This document shows positions 1 to 8,100 of a stretch of 19,945 bases of DNA, piece by piece; the stretch's first letter is position 1; the number at the start of each line of letters is the position of its first letter. The notes beneath the pieces are model-generated. The model saw nothing but the letters and a program-made list of their open reading frames with translations. It was not told where the DNA came from and made no database searches. The DNA comes from CAZTVN01 sp964617145 (GTDB lineage Bacteria > Patescibacteriota > Gracilibacteria > UBA1369 > JACRIC01), in the NCBI GenBank assembly GCA_964617145.1, contig CAZTVN010000021.1, forward strand, positions 1-19,945. Direction: 5' to 3'. A program made the translations under genes and the position numbers.

Positions 1-2657
1 TTTTCTTGAGCCAACTTGAATTTTTGTTTTTCTTGAGCGACTACTTGAGAGGGAGCTTTTTGAACAAAATTTTTATTCGACAACTTGGCTTTCAAAGAAG
101 AAATGTATTGACGAATGTTCCGAGCCTCAAGTTCAAGCCTTTTCCTCTCTTTATCTCTATCAATCATTCCTTTGAAAGGCAGATATATTTCAATCTGATC
201 AACAAAATATGAAAGCGATTCAGGAAGTTTTTCTCCTTTTTCTTGAAGATGAATTTTGCAAAGCCCCGCAAGCCTTTGAATGATTTCGAGTTTTTCACGC
301 AAAATATGAAAATGTTTATGAGCGTAAATAGTCGCTTCGATTTTTTTACTTGGCTCAATCTTACTCTCAGCGCGCATACTCCGAATGGCCGTAATGAGAT
401 CAAAAACAACATTCATATCACGCTCAGCCTCATCAAAACGATGCTTGGTATCCGCTTGAGTCCATTTTTCTTTTATAAGCAATGATTTTTTCTCAAAACT
501 TTGCCAAATCGTTTCCGTCACAAAAGGCACAAAAGGATGGAGAAGCTTTAAAAGCACTTTAAGAACATAAAGTAGAACTTGAGGATTTTTTTGAACCTTT
601 GAACATTCCAAATACCAATCACAATATTCACGCCAAGTGAAGGTATAAATCATAAGCCCCGCATCAGAAAAACGAAAATTTTCAAGATCTCGAGTGGTCT
701 CTTCAATAAGTTTATGAGTGCGACTCAAAATCCATTTATCCAAAGTGGAAAGTTTCTTGAAATCAATTTGATCAAACTCAAAATCTTCCTCACTAACATT
801 CATAAGCGCAAATCTCGCCGCATTCCAGATTTTATTCACAAAATTACGATATCCTGCAATTTTTTCTTCATACAAACGAACATCATTTCCTGGAGTCGCC
901 CCAAGCACCAAACTCAAACGCACGCTATCCGCTCCATACTTTGCAATCATGTCAAGGGGATCGATACCATTTCCAAGCGATTTGCTCATTTTACGACCAT
1001 CTTTATCGCGAACAAGTCCATGCAGATAAACTGTTCGAAAAGGAACCTCATGCAAAGCATAGGTTGTCATAATAATCATCCGAGCTACCCAAAAGAAAAG
1101 GATATCGTATCCTGTTTCAAGCACGGAAGTAGGATGAAAATATTGTAAATCTCGAGTTTTCTTTGGCCAACCAAGGGTAGCATAGGTCCATTGGCCTGAT
1201 GAGTACCATGTGTCGAGAGTGTCAGGATCCTGGTTCATTTTTGAACGACATTTGGGGCAAACTTTTGAGTTTTGAGAAGAAACGACAACAGAAGGCTCGC
1301 CATTTTTATCGCGACATTTCAAACAATAATAAACCGGTATTTGATGGCCAAACCAAATCTGCCGCGATATACACCAATCTCTCAAATTTTCCATCCAATG
1401 ATAGTAAGTTTTTCGAAAATTTTCAGGAAGAATGTCGATTTCGCCATTTTTTACGACTTTTATGGCGTATTCTTTGAGGCTCAATTTTTTTTGAGACAAA
1501 TCGTCCTGATTTTTGGTCTTCTTTTTGCTGCCAGATCGAGAAAACCCCGATGGAATCGAAATAATCGGCTTATTGACAGAAACAAACCATTGCTTCGAAA
1601 CAAGTGGTTCAATAGCTGTGTCACATCGGTAACATACAGACAAATTGTGTTCGAAGTGTTCATCAATATGATCGATCAGGCCTCGTTCGCGCATTTTTTC
1701 AACAATGGCTTTTCGAGAGGCATTCGCATTTTTACCAGCAAACTCACCTGCATGCTCAGTCAAATTTCCTTTTTCATCAATAATCTGAACAACCGGCAAA
1801 CCATATTTTTGAGCCAGATCAAAATCAACAAAACTATGAGCAGGAGTCAAGGTCATAGCGCCAGTTCCAAGCGAAATATCCGCAACCTTATCAGCGATGA
1901 CATGAGCTTCCACTTCGCCATAAATCCACTTCACCATAAATTTTTTCGAAATGAGCTTTTTATAACGTTTATCTTGAGGATGAACCACAATCGTCTTATC
2001 GAGAAATTTTGTCTCCGGTCTGGCCGTACCAATGATAACGGGCCCGTATTTGATGTAGTAAAATTTATCCTTCACTTTTTTATAAACGACTTCATCATCG
2101 GCCAAAGTTGATTCGCAGCGGGGACACCAGTTGACGATACGATTTCCACGATAAATAAGCCCATCCCTGTACATTCTCACAAAAATTTCCCTAACTGCCT
2201 CACTCATACCTTCATCAAGAGTGTAGCGTTCACGACTCCAGTCACAGCTCGATCCCATTTTACGAATCTGTTTTCGGATAATATCTTGAGAATCTTTGAC
2301 GAAAGCTTTAACTCGTCTCAAAAAAACGGCTCTCCCTAAGTCGTAACGAGTTTTTCCTTCTTCTGCCAAAATTTTTTCAACCTTATTTTGAGTCGCAATC
2401 GAGGCATGATCGGTGCCTGGAAGCCAGAGAGTTGCATATCCCTGCATTCGTTTGTAACGTACCATAATATCTTCGATCGCCAGCATGGTCGCATGCCCAA
2501 GATGCAGTGTGCCTGTTGCATTCGGAGGAGGCATCGCAAGAGTAAAAGGCTTTTTTTTCGGATCGATCTTAGGAGTAAAAGCCTTCGATCGTTCCCAAAG
2601 TTTATAGATGGTGTCTTCGTAATATTTCGCCTCGTAGGCTTTCGAAAGAGTTTTCAT
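1..2657 (-). CDS. valS: Valyl-tRNA synthetase, 3' end cut by window edge
   Basis: Class I synthetase that charges tRNA-Val with valine in the cytoplasm. The frame is open from ATG at 2657 to base 1, 885 codons without a stop, so only the last few residues can be missing (family about 870-950 aa). The HIGH-type motif GTLHLGHA lies near residues 49-56 after MPPPNATG, and KMSKS (DGRKMSKSLGN) near residue 555. The CP1 editing domain starts around GTARPET. Cys pairs (CPRC, CYRC, CLKC...CPKC) look like zinc knuckles. The C-terminus is the Lys/Glu-rich tRNA-binding coiled coil. An insert of roughly 25 residues, rich in Ser and Lys, follows KQWFVSVNKP. The ATG is chosen because the alignable N-terminus begins there and an extended -10 box sits just upstream; there is no Shine-Dalgarno. 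It is divergent from the next gene. Confidence 0.97.
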   Translation of the reverse strand, partial: MKTLSKAYEAKYYEDTIYKLWERSKAFTPKIDPKKKPFTLAMPPPNATGTLHLGHATMLAIEDIMVRYKRMQGYATLWLPGTDHASIATQNKVEKILAEEGKTRYDLGRAVFLRRVKAFVKDSQDIIRKQIRKMGSSCDWSRERYTLDEGMSEAVREIFVRMYRDGLIYRGNRIVNWCPRCESTLADDEVVYKKVKDKFYYIKYGPVIIGTARPETKFLDKTIVVHPQDKRYKKLISKKFMVKWIYGEVEAHVIADKVADISLGTGAMTLTPAHSFVDFDLAQKYGLPVVQIIDEKGNLTEHAGEFAGKNANASRKAIVEKMRERGLIDHIDEHFEHNLSVCYRCDTAIEPLVSKQWFVSVNKPIISIPSGFSRSGSKKKTKNQDDLSQKKLSLKEYAIKVVKNGEIDILPENFRKTYYHWMENLRDWCISRQIWFGHQIPVYYCLKCRDKNGEPSVVVSSQNSKVCPKCRSKMNQDPDTLDTWYSSGQWTYATLGWPKKTRDLQYFHPTSVLETGYDILFFWVARMIIMTTYALHEVPFRTVYLHGLVRDKDGRKMSKSLGNGIDPLDMIAKYGADSVRLSLVLGATPGNDVRLYEEKIAGYRNFVNKIWNAARFALMNVSEEDFEFDQIDFKKLSTLDKWILSRTHKLIEETTRDLENFRFSDAGLMIYTFTWREYCDWYLECSKVQKNPQVLLYVLKVLLKLLHPFVPFVTETIWQSFEKKSLLIKEKWTQADTKHRFDEAERDMNVVFDLITAIRSMRAESKIEPSKKIEATIYAHKHFHILREKLEIIQRLAGLCKIHLQEKGEKLPESLSYFVDQIEIYLPFKGMIDRDKERKRLELEARNIRQYISSLKAKLSNKNFVQKAPSQVVAQEKQKFKLAQE

Positions 2658-2664
2658 ATCAAAA

Positions 2665-2675
2665 ATTTTATACCA
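2665..2675 (-). promoter_or_regulatory. Extended -10 promoter of valS, near-leaderless
   Basis: On the minus strand TGG-TATAAAAT occupies 2675-2665. The hexamer TATAAA ends 9 nt before the valS ATG, so a start site about 7 nt downstream would leave a leader of only 2-3 nt. The -35 position is just a T run, so the extended -10 would have to carry recognition. Spacing and motif are seen; promoter activity is inferred. Confidence 0.6.
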
Positions 2676-2697
2676 TAAAATGCGATGAAAAAAAAGA

Positions 2698-2770
2698 GGA
2701 ATGGGAGCGGCATACCATTTTCTCGCTTCGAGGAATAAGGCGCTCGAAAATGGTATGCCGCTCCCATTCC
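2698..2770. repeat. 25-bp perfect inverted repeat in divergent intergenic region
   Basis: Arms at 2698-2722 (starts GGAATGGGAGCGGCATACC) and 2746-2770 are exact reverse complements, with a 23-nt loop that itself holds CTCGcttCGAG (2722-2732). The arms are clearly more GC-rich than the flanks. On the minus strand the second arm is followed by TCTTTTTTTT, so it resembles a terminator there, but no minus-strand gene lies upstream for it to end. It sits between divergent starts at 2657 and 2870. A mobile palindromic repeat or a regulatory cruciform are alternatives. Confidence 0.85.
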
Positions 2771-2784
2771 ATCAAATTCGCAAT

Positions 2785-2813
2785 TTGACAAATATACAAA
2801 TTTCGTATATCGT
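2785..2813 (+). promoter_or_regulatory. Candidate promoter for the 2870 gene
   Basis: A perfect TTGACA (2785-2790) is followed after 17 nt by TATCGT (2808-2813). The -35 and spacing are ideal and the -10 is weak. It would give a leader of about 50 nt. Small palindromes flank it (CAAATTcgcAATTTG at 2773-2787). Confidence 0.4.
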
Positions 2814-2869
2814 TAAATATGGAATATATAAATTCCAAAAAATAAGCCATTAAGCCATAAAAAGGCATT

Positions 2870-3397
2870 ATGGTATATCAACCAACAAAAAACATAGAGG
2901 GGGAAAGACCTCTACATCCAGAAGAAGGAAAACAGAGGTCAAACGAGCAAGTGGAAAGTGGGGAATTGCGTCATGCTGTTGACACTTCTTTAGAAAATTT
3001 GGAAGGTCTCGGTCTTTCCATGAATGCCGAAGTAAAAGAAAAAAGTGAAAAAGTCGGGGAATCTCAAGGAGTATCGGGGCCAAGAAAAGATACTTCTCAA
3101 GCCGCAAAAAAAGTATCAAAAGTCGTACCAGAATCCGCCAGCGAAATTAAGGCAAAACTTCTTCAAAATCTTCCAAGTGAAAAACGAATGGTAAAAGATA
3201 TTGAAAATACTCTCAGTAAAGAGATGAAGGTATTAAGAAAAAGAGCAAATATGGCTATAAAACTAGGAAATGCTTTTGAATTTACGAATATCATTGCAAA
3301 AATTCGTGAAATGAAAAATACAATTGCGAACTTAGCCCACGCTACCTACGAAATGATTCGGAATATATGGCTCAAAATTGTCCACGGAATCAGTTAG
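2870..3397 (+). CDS. Hypothetical protein, 175 aa
   Basis: I do not recognise this family. The first 90 or so residues are polar, rich in Glu, Lys and Ser, and probably disordered. The C-terminal half (from about PSEKRMVKDIENTL) is predicted helical with Lys/Arg and Leu spacing, ending in an amphipathic stretch with IRNIWLKIVHGIS. There is no signal peptide, membrane segment or catalytic motif. A folded C-terminal domain with a disordered N-terminal tail is plausible. Start ATG 2870 has only a weak AAAGG (2861-2865) at short spacing. The frame is uninterrupted and lies alone between a divergent valS and nadC, with a TTGACA-type promoter upstream. That it is a real gene is inferred from length, composition and promoter; the function is unknown. 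Confidence 0.7.
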   Translation: MVYQPTKNIEGERPLHPEEGKQRSNEQVESGELRHAVDTSLENLEGLGLSMNAEVKEKSEKVGESQGVSGPRKDTSQAAKKVSKVVPESASEIKAKLLQNLPSEKRMVKDIENTLSKEMKVLRKRANMAIKLGNAFEFTNIIAKIREMKNTIANLAHATYEMIRNIWLKIVHGIS

Positions 3398-3417
3398 AGC
3401 TAGTGGCCAGAAATGAC

Positions 3418-3445
3418 GAACAAAAATTTTGTTCTTAAATTTAAG
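3418..3445 (+). terminator. AT-rich hairpin after the 175-aa gene
   Basis: GAACAAAA (3418-3425) and TTTTGTTC (3427-3434) are exact inverted arms around a single A, immediately followed by the perfect palindrome CTTAAATTTAAG (3434-3445). It lies 20 nt after the TAG at 3395-3397. The one-base loop and absence of a clean T-tract make it a weak intrinsic terminator; it could equally be an operator for nadC. Confidence 0.3.
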
Positions 3446-3492
3446 TGGTGTAAATGATAACAAAGGCCTAAAAAATAAACATATTTTTGAGC

Positions 3493-4092
3493 ATGTCCAT
3501 AAAACAACTCCGAAGCTCTACGCATTTAAGCTTAAAAAGAAGCGACTATAGAAATGATGTTAAACGTTTTGTTATAGACAGTTTTCGAGCTGACGTGAAA
3601 AATGAAGGCGATATAACTTCACAAGCTCTTTGTGGCAGAATAAAAATTATAGCAGAAATTATCAGCAAAGAAGAAGGCATAATCGCTGGCATCGAAGAAA
3701 TCGATTTTAGTATTAAAAATTGGAATAAAAATATTCATGTTATTTGGAAAAAGAAAACAGGAGATATCGTGAAAAAAGGTCAAAAAGTAGGAATTCTCGA
3801 GGGGTGTGCGAAAGATATTTTAGAAATTGAAAGAACGGTTTTAAATGTCCTGCAAAGGATGAGCGCCATTGCGACTCAAACTCACAGGCTTTCTCAAAAA
3901 GTGAAAAAATATAATCCATCGGTCACGCTGGCTGCGACACGAAAAACCGTAATGGGCTTATTGGATAAACGAGCTGTTGAAATCGGATCAGGTTTTCCTC
4001 ATCGTGCCAATTTAAACGACGCGTTTTTGGTAAAAGATACACACATGACCATTTTCAAAAATGATATAGAAAAAATTTTTGAAAAAATATAA
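3493..4092 (+). CDS. nadC: Quinolinate phosphoribosyltransferase, N-terminal part (split nadC)
   Basis: NadC converts quinolinate and PRPP to nicotinate mononucleotide in de novo NAD synthesis. This piece (199 aa) has the N-terminal half-barrel (GDITSQA near residue 40), the helix starting ERTVLNVLQRMS, the PRPP-site ATRKT, and the substrate-site strands SGFPHRANLNDAFLVKDTH. The last region differs from the usual NHRxGLxDxxLIKDNH: Asn to Pro before HR, Gly-Leu to Asn-Leu, and Asn to Thr in KDNH. The HR and Lys are kept. It ends at TAA 4090-4092, inside the barrel, and the same frame resumes as the rest of NadC. ATG 3493 is preferred over TTG 3487; no Shine-Dalgarno is visible. Alone it cannot form a complete active site. 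Confidence 0.85.
   Translation: MSIKQLRSSTHLSLKRSDYRNDVKRFVIDSFRADVKNEGDITSQALCGRIKIIAEIISKEEGIIAGIEEIDFSIKNWNKNIHVIWKKKTGDIVKKGQKVGILEGCAKDILEIERTVLNVLQRMSAIATQTHRLSQKVKKYNPSVTLAATRKTVMGLLDKRAVEIGSGFPHRANLNDAFLVKDTHMTIFKNDIEKIFEKI
4090..4092 (+). other. Single in-frame TAA interrupting nadC
   Basis: This is the only stop between the two nadC halves, and both halves are in the same frame, so no frameshift is needed to join them. The 17 codons after it (4093-4143) are Lys-rich, encoded by A runs, and carry no ATG, GTG or TTG until GTG 4144. Either a nonsense mutation or a base-call/assembly error in an A-rich tract would explain it. Confidence 0.9.
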
Positions 4093-4143
4093 GCATTCCA
4101 AAAAAAAAGAAAAAATAAAAAGGCTTCTACAAAATCGAGCAGA

Positions 4144-4494
4144 GTGAAATTCCTCGAAATAGAAGTCGAGACCAAAGAGCAAATAGATCGTTTGAAAGAC
4201 ACTTTGAAAAAAACCTCGATTGGTTTACCTATAATCGTAATGTTCGATAACATGAAGCCAAAAGATATAAAAAACGGTATGCGAAAATTGAAAACAGTAA
4301 ATTTAGCCAACGTTCCTCTTTTTAAGAATGGCCTTGACGACTTGCAAGCGATTTATTTTGAGGCATCAGGTGGCATACATGAAAAAAATATTGAGAAGTA
4401 CGCAAAAACAGGAGTAGATATCATTTCTTTAGGGATGCTCACTCAGGCTGTGCCGGTATTCGATATAAGTTTAGAAGTTGCAAAATCATATTGA
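4144..4494 (+). CDS. nadC: Quinolinate phosphoribosyltransferase, C-terminal part (split nadC)
   Basis: This 116-aa piece carries the rest of the NadC barrel in order: KFLEIEVET (the acidic IEVEVE strand), VMFDNMKP (the conserved LDNM strand), FEASGGI (phosphate-binding loop) and TGVDIISLGMLTQAVPVFDISLEV. The catalytic-site acidic residues (E in EIEVE, D in FDNM) are both here, while the basic ones are in the other half. The only available start after the stop is GTG 4144, with no convincing ribosome-binding site, so separate translation is doubtful. Joined, the two would be about 333 aa, a little longer than usual because of the Lys-rich linker. It ends at TGA 4492-4494, 67 nt before the tRNA-Leu gene. 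It reads as a recent pseudogene unless the stop is an error. Confidence 0.8.
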   Translation: MKFLEIEVETKEQIDRLKDTLKKTSIGLPIIVMFDNMKPKDIKNGMRKLKTVNLANVPLFKNGLDDLQAIYFEASGGIHEKNIEKYAKTGVDIISLGMLTQAVPVFDISLEVAKSY

Positions 4495-4495
4495 A

Positions 4496-4524
4496 TTGAT
4501 AGACTTGCAAAGGCTCCTTAAAAT
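4496..4524 (+). promoter_or_regulatory. Promoter of tRNA-Leu
   Basis: TTGATA (4496-4501), a 17-nt spacer, then TAAAAT (4519-4524). The predicted start near 4531 gives a leader of about 30 nt before the mature tRNA. The -35 begins 2 nt after the nadC stop. Confidence 0.65.
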
Positions 4525-4561
4525 AAATTTAGGGAGGTGGTGAAAAAGATGCTTAACTTAT

Positions 4562-4648
4562 GCCGAGGTGGTGAAACTGGTAGACACGCTGGCCTTAGGA
4601 GCCAGTGGGGTAAAACCCTTGAGAGTTCGAGTCTCTCCCTCGGCACCA
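4562..4648 (+). tRNA. tRNA-Leu, anticodon UAG
   Basis: An 87-nt class II tRNA. The acceptor arms GCCGAGG (4562-4568) and CCTCGGC (4638-4644) pair fully, then discriminator A and an encoded CCA. The anticodon stem CTGGC/GCCAG holds loop CTTAGGA with anticodon TAG at 4596-4598. The long variable arm (TGGGGTAAAACCCTT) identifies Leu, and the T-arm is GAGAGTTCGAGTCTCTC. It reads CUA and, with wobble, other CUN codons. CCA is encoded here, unlike in the CAU tRNA at 19808. Confidence 0.97.
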
Positions 4649-4667
4649 ATAAAAATTTTTATCTATG

Positions 4668-4748
4668 TTAAGGAACCGCTGAAAAACAACGCATTGGCGC
4701 TGGCGGGAAGATTTTTTAATTTTGAGGAGGATTCAGCACCTCCTTAAA
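4668..4748 (+). other. Structured intergenic segment with competing hairpins
   Basis: TTAAGGAaccGCTGAA (4668-4683) can pair with TTCAGCaccTCCTTAA (4732-4747), giving two stems of 7 and 6 bp around a 3x3 internal loop. Alternatively TTTGAGGAGG (4721-4730) pairs with CCTCCTTAAA (4739-4748) over an 8-nt loop. The two folds share CCTCCTTAA and exclude each other. A T-rich stretch (4712-4723) lies between. It may end the tRNA-Leu transcript, or be a small RNA or attenuator; only the pairing is seen. Confidence 0.4.
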
Positions 4749-4799
4749 TATCATTGTATCCAAACCGCTCAAGAATTGTTGCAGAAAATATAAAAAATC

Positions 4800-4808
4800 T
4801 GCTATGAT
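4800..4808 (+). promoter_or_regulatory. Extended -10 promoter of the DUF5665 gene, leaderless
   Basis: TGC-TATGAT (4800-4808) ends 6 nt before the ATG at 4815, so the expected start site is the A of the start codon. The -35 region (TTGCAG, 18-nt spacing) is weak, which fits an extended -10 promoter. No ribosome-binding site can fit. Confidence 0.6.
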
Positions 4809-4814
4809 CACCTC

Positions 4815-5168
4815 ATGAAAAATCTCGAAAAAACACTCGAAAAAGCAAAGCTCCAAGAAGCAAAAATCGAACAAAAAGTTGAACTCACTCAAGAAAAAAT
4901 AGAGCGTCTTTTAGATCGCCTCGCGAGATCGGGACTGAGAGATTATCTTGATTATCTCTCGTCGGCGAGAAGGATTTTTCTGACCAATTTTTTTGCAGGC
5001 ATTGCAAGGGGACTTGGTTTTGCTCTCGGTGCAACCGTTATTTTGAGTATCCTTATCTTCTTTATCAGTCATATTCTTTCCCAAATACCTATTATCGGAC
5101 AATTTTTTCAATGGTTTGATCAATTTTTAAAGGAAAGCTTAGCGCAAGGCACTTATCCGAGATCATAA
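4815..5168 (+). CDS. DUF5665 family small membrane protein
   Basis: A 117-aa protein. Residues 1-36 form a Lys/Glu-rich predicted coiled coil; about 37-60 is amphipathic. GIARGLGFALGATVI, a run I associate with DUF5665, leads into one membrane helix (about residues 62-85), followed by a second hydrophobic amphipathic stretch (IPIIGQFFQWFDQFL). There is no signal peptide. Function is not established for the family; a membrane-anchored coiled coil suggests a structural or assembly role, which is inference. The ATG at 4815 is set by the extended -10 directly upstream. dnaE starts 27 nt after its TAA, so the two, and probably aspS, are likely cotranscribed. Confidence 0.85.
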   Translation: MKNLEKTLEKAKLQEAKIEQKVELTQEKIERLLDRLARSGLRDYLDYLSSARRIFLTNFFAGIARGLGFALGATVILSILIFFISHILSQIPIIGQFFQWFDQFLKESLAQGTYPRS

Positions 5169-5175
5169 AAGTCAT

Positions 5176-5182
5176 AAAGGAG
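5176..5182 (+). promoter_or_regulatory. Shine-Dalgarno of dnaE
   Basis: AAAGGAG lies 13 nt before ATG 5196, longer than the usual 5-9 nt. It is one of only two clear Shine-Dalgarno sequences seen near starts here and supports translation of dnaE from an internal position in a polycistronic message. Confidence 0.5.
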
Positions 5183-5195
5183 AAAAAAAGTCACT

Positions 5196-8100
5196 ATGTC
5201 TTTCGTACATCTGCATAATCATACGCACTTTAGCCTTTTAGATGGACTCCCAAAACCCGTCGATTATATTAAAATAGCGAAAGAGCAAAAAGCCCCTGCG
5301 GTCGCAATCACCGATCATGGAGTGTTGTATGGAGCGATTGAATTTTATCAAAAAGCGAAAGAATACGATATAAATCCTATCATCGGATGCGAAGTATATC
5401 TTGCAAGAAACAGTCGACATGATCGTCAAGCGGGAAGAGATAATAAAAGTTATCACTTAACCCTGCTGGCTGAAACAACTCAAGGCTACGAAAATCTCAT
5501 TCAACTTGTTACTTTGGCGCATCTCGCAGGCTTTTACTATAAGCCTCGAATCGATAAAGAACTCTTAAAAAAATACAGCAAAGGCTTAATCGTTTTGAGT
5601 GGATGTGTTCAAAGTCAAATTTCACAATCAGCGTTATCGGGAAACATAGACGATACCGTAGAACTCATCAAGGAATATCAGACTATCTTCGGCAAAGAAA
5701 ATTTCTTTCTCGAAGTCATGGATCATCCAGAGGTTTCAGTTCAATCAAAAGTGAATAAAACATTCATAGAGCTCGCGCATTCTCTCAATGTTCCGCTCGT
5801 TGCTACCAATGATAATCATTATGCTCTCCCTGAAGATAAAGAGGCTCACGATGTTCTTATTTGCATACAAACGCAATGCAAAGTCGAAGACGAAGATCGT
5901 ATGAGATACACCGGTAATTTTTCAATGAGGTCGCCTCAGGAAATGAAGCAGGCCTTCAAACACATCCCTGAAGCAATCGAAAATACTCTGGAAATTGCAG
6001 CTCGCTGTAAAGTAGAAATGAAATTTGGTCAAAATCTTATTCCCGCATTCAAAACACCAGATAAAAAATCATCAAAAGAATATTTAGAAGAACTGTGTAA
6101 AAAAGGATTATCGAAGCGTTATGGGGAAAATCCATCTTTAGAGGCAAAAGAGCGTTTAAAGTACGAACTTGAGGTTATTCACGAAATGGGTTTTGATACC
6201 TATTTTCTCATTGTTCAGGACATAGTAAATTTCGCAAAAAAAGAAAAAATCATCGTAGGACCTGGGAGAGGCTCTGCCGCAGGATCTATCATTGCATACG
6301 TTCTGGGAATTACCGATATCGATCCCTTAAAATATCATCTCTATTTTGAACGATTTCTCAATCCAGAGAGAATCAGCATGCCAGATATTGATATCGATTT
6401 TGCGGATGATCGAAGAGATGAAATTTTAGAATATATAGTGAATACCTATGGAAAAGACAAAGTGGCACAAATTATCACTTTTGGAACGATGGCGGCACGG
6501 GCAGCGGTACGAGATGTCGGAAGAGTGCTCAACATAAGCTACAGCGAAGTGGACGCCATTGCAAAACTTATATCACCTCGTCCTGGAACAAAATTGCAAG
6601 ATGCTCTCGAAGAAGATCCAGATCTAAAGGACGTATACAATGCTTCGCCCATAAATAAAAAACTCATCGATACTGCCATGAAGCTTGAAGGCGTCATTCG
6701 TCACGCATCAGTGCATGCTTGCGCTGTGGTCATATCCCAAGAACCCCTCACGAAATACACGGCACTCCAAACAGCGCCAGGAAAAGAAACAAATATTATT
6801 ACGCAGTATTCCATGAAACCATTGGAAGATATAGGGCTACTCAAAATGGATTTTCTTGGATTAAAAAATCTTACCATTATAGAAAGAACATTAAAAATCA
6901 TACAACGAACGAAAGAAAAAGAAGTCGATCTAAAAGAAATACCCATGGATGATGCGAAAACATTTGAACTTATGGCGCAAGGAAAAACTACAGGAGTATT
7001 CCAGTTCGAATCGCCTGGAATGAAAAGATATTTAAAACAATTAAAACCAAGTCGTTTTGCCGATCTCATCGCGATGAACGCTCTCTATCGTCCAGGCCCA
7101 ATGGATTGGATTCCCTCTTATATCAAAGGAAAGCACAATCAGGACAAAATAACGTACCTCAATGATTCTTTTAAACCGATCTTGGAAGAAACCTATGGGG
7201 TGGCCGTCTACCAGGAACAAATTTTGGAAATTGCCCGACAATTTGCAGGATTTACTCTGGGTGAAGCCGATATTTTAAGAAAGGCTGTAGGGAAAAAAAT
7301 TATTTCTCTGCTTACGGAACAACGAGAAAATTTTATTCAAGGTGCTATCAAAAAAGGTTATTCAAAACAATTTGCCATAGAGGTTTTTGAAAAAGTTATC
7401 GAACCATTCGCAGGATACGGCTTTAATAAAGCACATTCGACATGTTATGCCATGATTGCTTATCAAACAGCCTATTTAAAAACGCGTTATCCTGCGGAAT
7501 TTATGACGGCTCTTCTAACATCCGACCAAGAAGATACCGATCGGGTTGTAATTAATATCAAAGAATGTGATGAAATGGGAATAACAGTCTTGCCACCCGA
7601 TATCAATGAATCCTTAGCGGATTTTACAACCATTGATGATAAAACCATTCGTTTTGGACTATCGGCTATCAAGGGACTTGGACTAGGAACTGTAGAGGAA
7701 ATTCTCAAAGCAAGAACAAATACGGGAAGATTTCATTCTATCGGCGATTTTGCAAAACGAGTAAATATAAAAGTTCTGAATAAAAAAACGATAGAGGCAT
7801 TGGCTCGGTCAGGTGCTATGGACAATTTGGGAGAAAGAAATGCCATAGCATCCAATGTGGAAACCATTGTCAAATACGCCAGGGAGATAAAAAATAATCA
7901 CACCGAGGGACAAACAGATATTTTTAGTATGATGGAACATGAACGCTCCAAAAATGAGATCGAGTTACAAAAAGTAGATAAGGCATCGCGTTCACAGCGT
8001 TTAACATGGGAAAAGGAGTATCTTGGGCTTTATGTAACAGGCCATCCGCTTGATGGATTAAAAAAATATTTTAAGAAAAAAGTAAACCTTATAGATTCCT

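Noticed and set aside
1272..2111. 279-codon plus-strand open frame
   Set aside because: It lies antisense inside valS, whose minus-strand frame encodes clear synthetase motifs; the plus-strand product shows no recognisable domain.
2870..2879. TGGTATATC at the 2870 start as an extended -10 instead of a start codon
   Set aside because: The motif resembles the valS and TraG-like promoters, but the next in-frame ATG is 50 codons on and a TTGACA promoter lies upstream, so the start codon reading is kept.
4549..4671. 40-codon ORF with GGGAGGTGGTG before ATG 4549
   Set aside because: It runs through the whole tRNA-Leu gene; the Shine-Dalgarno-like sequence is explained as a copy of the tRNA 5' part.
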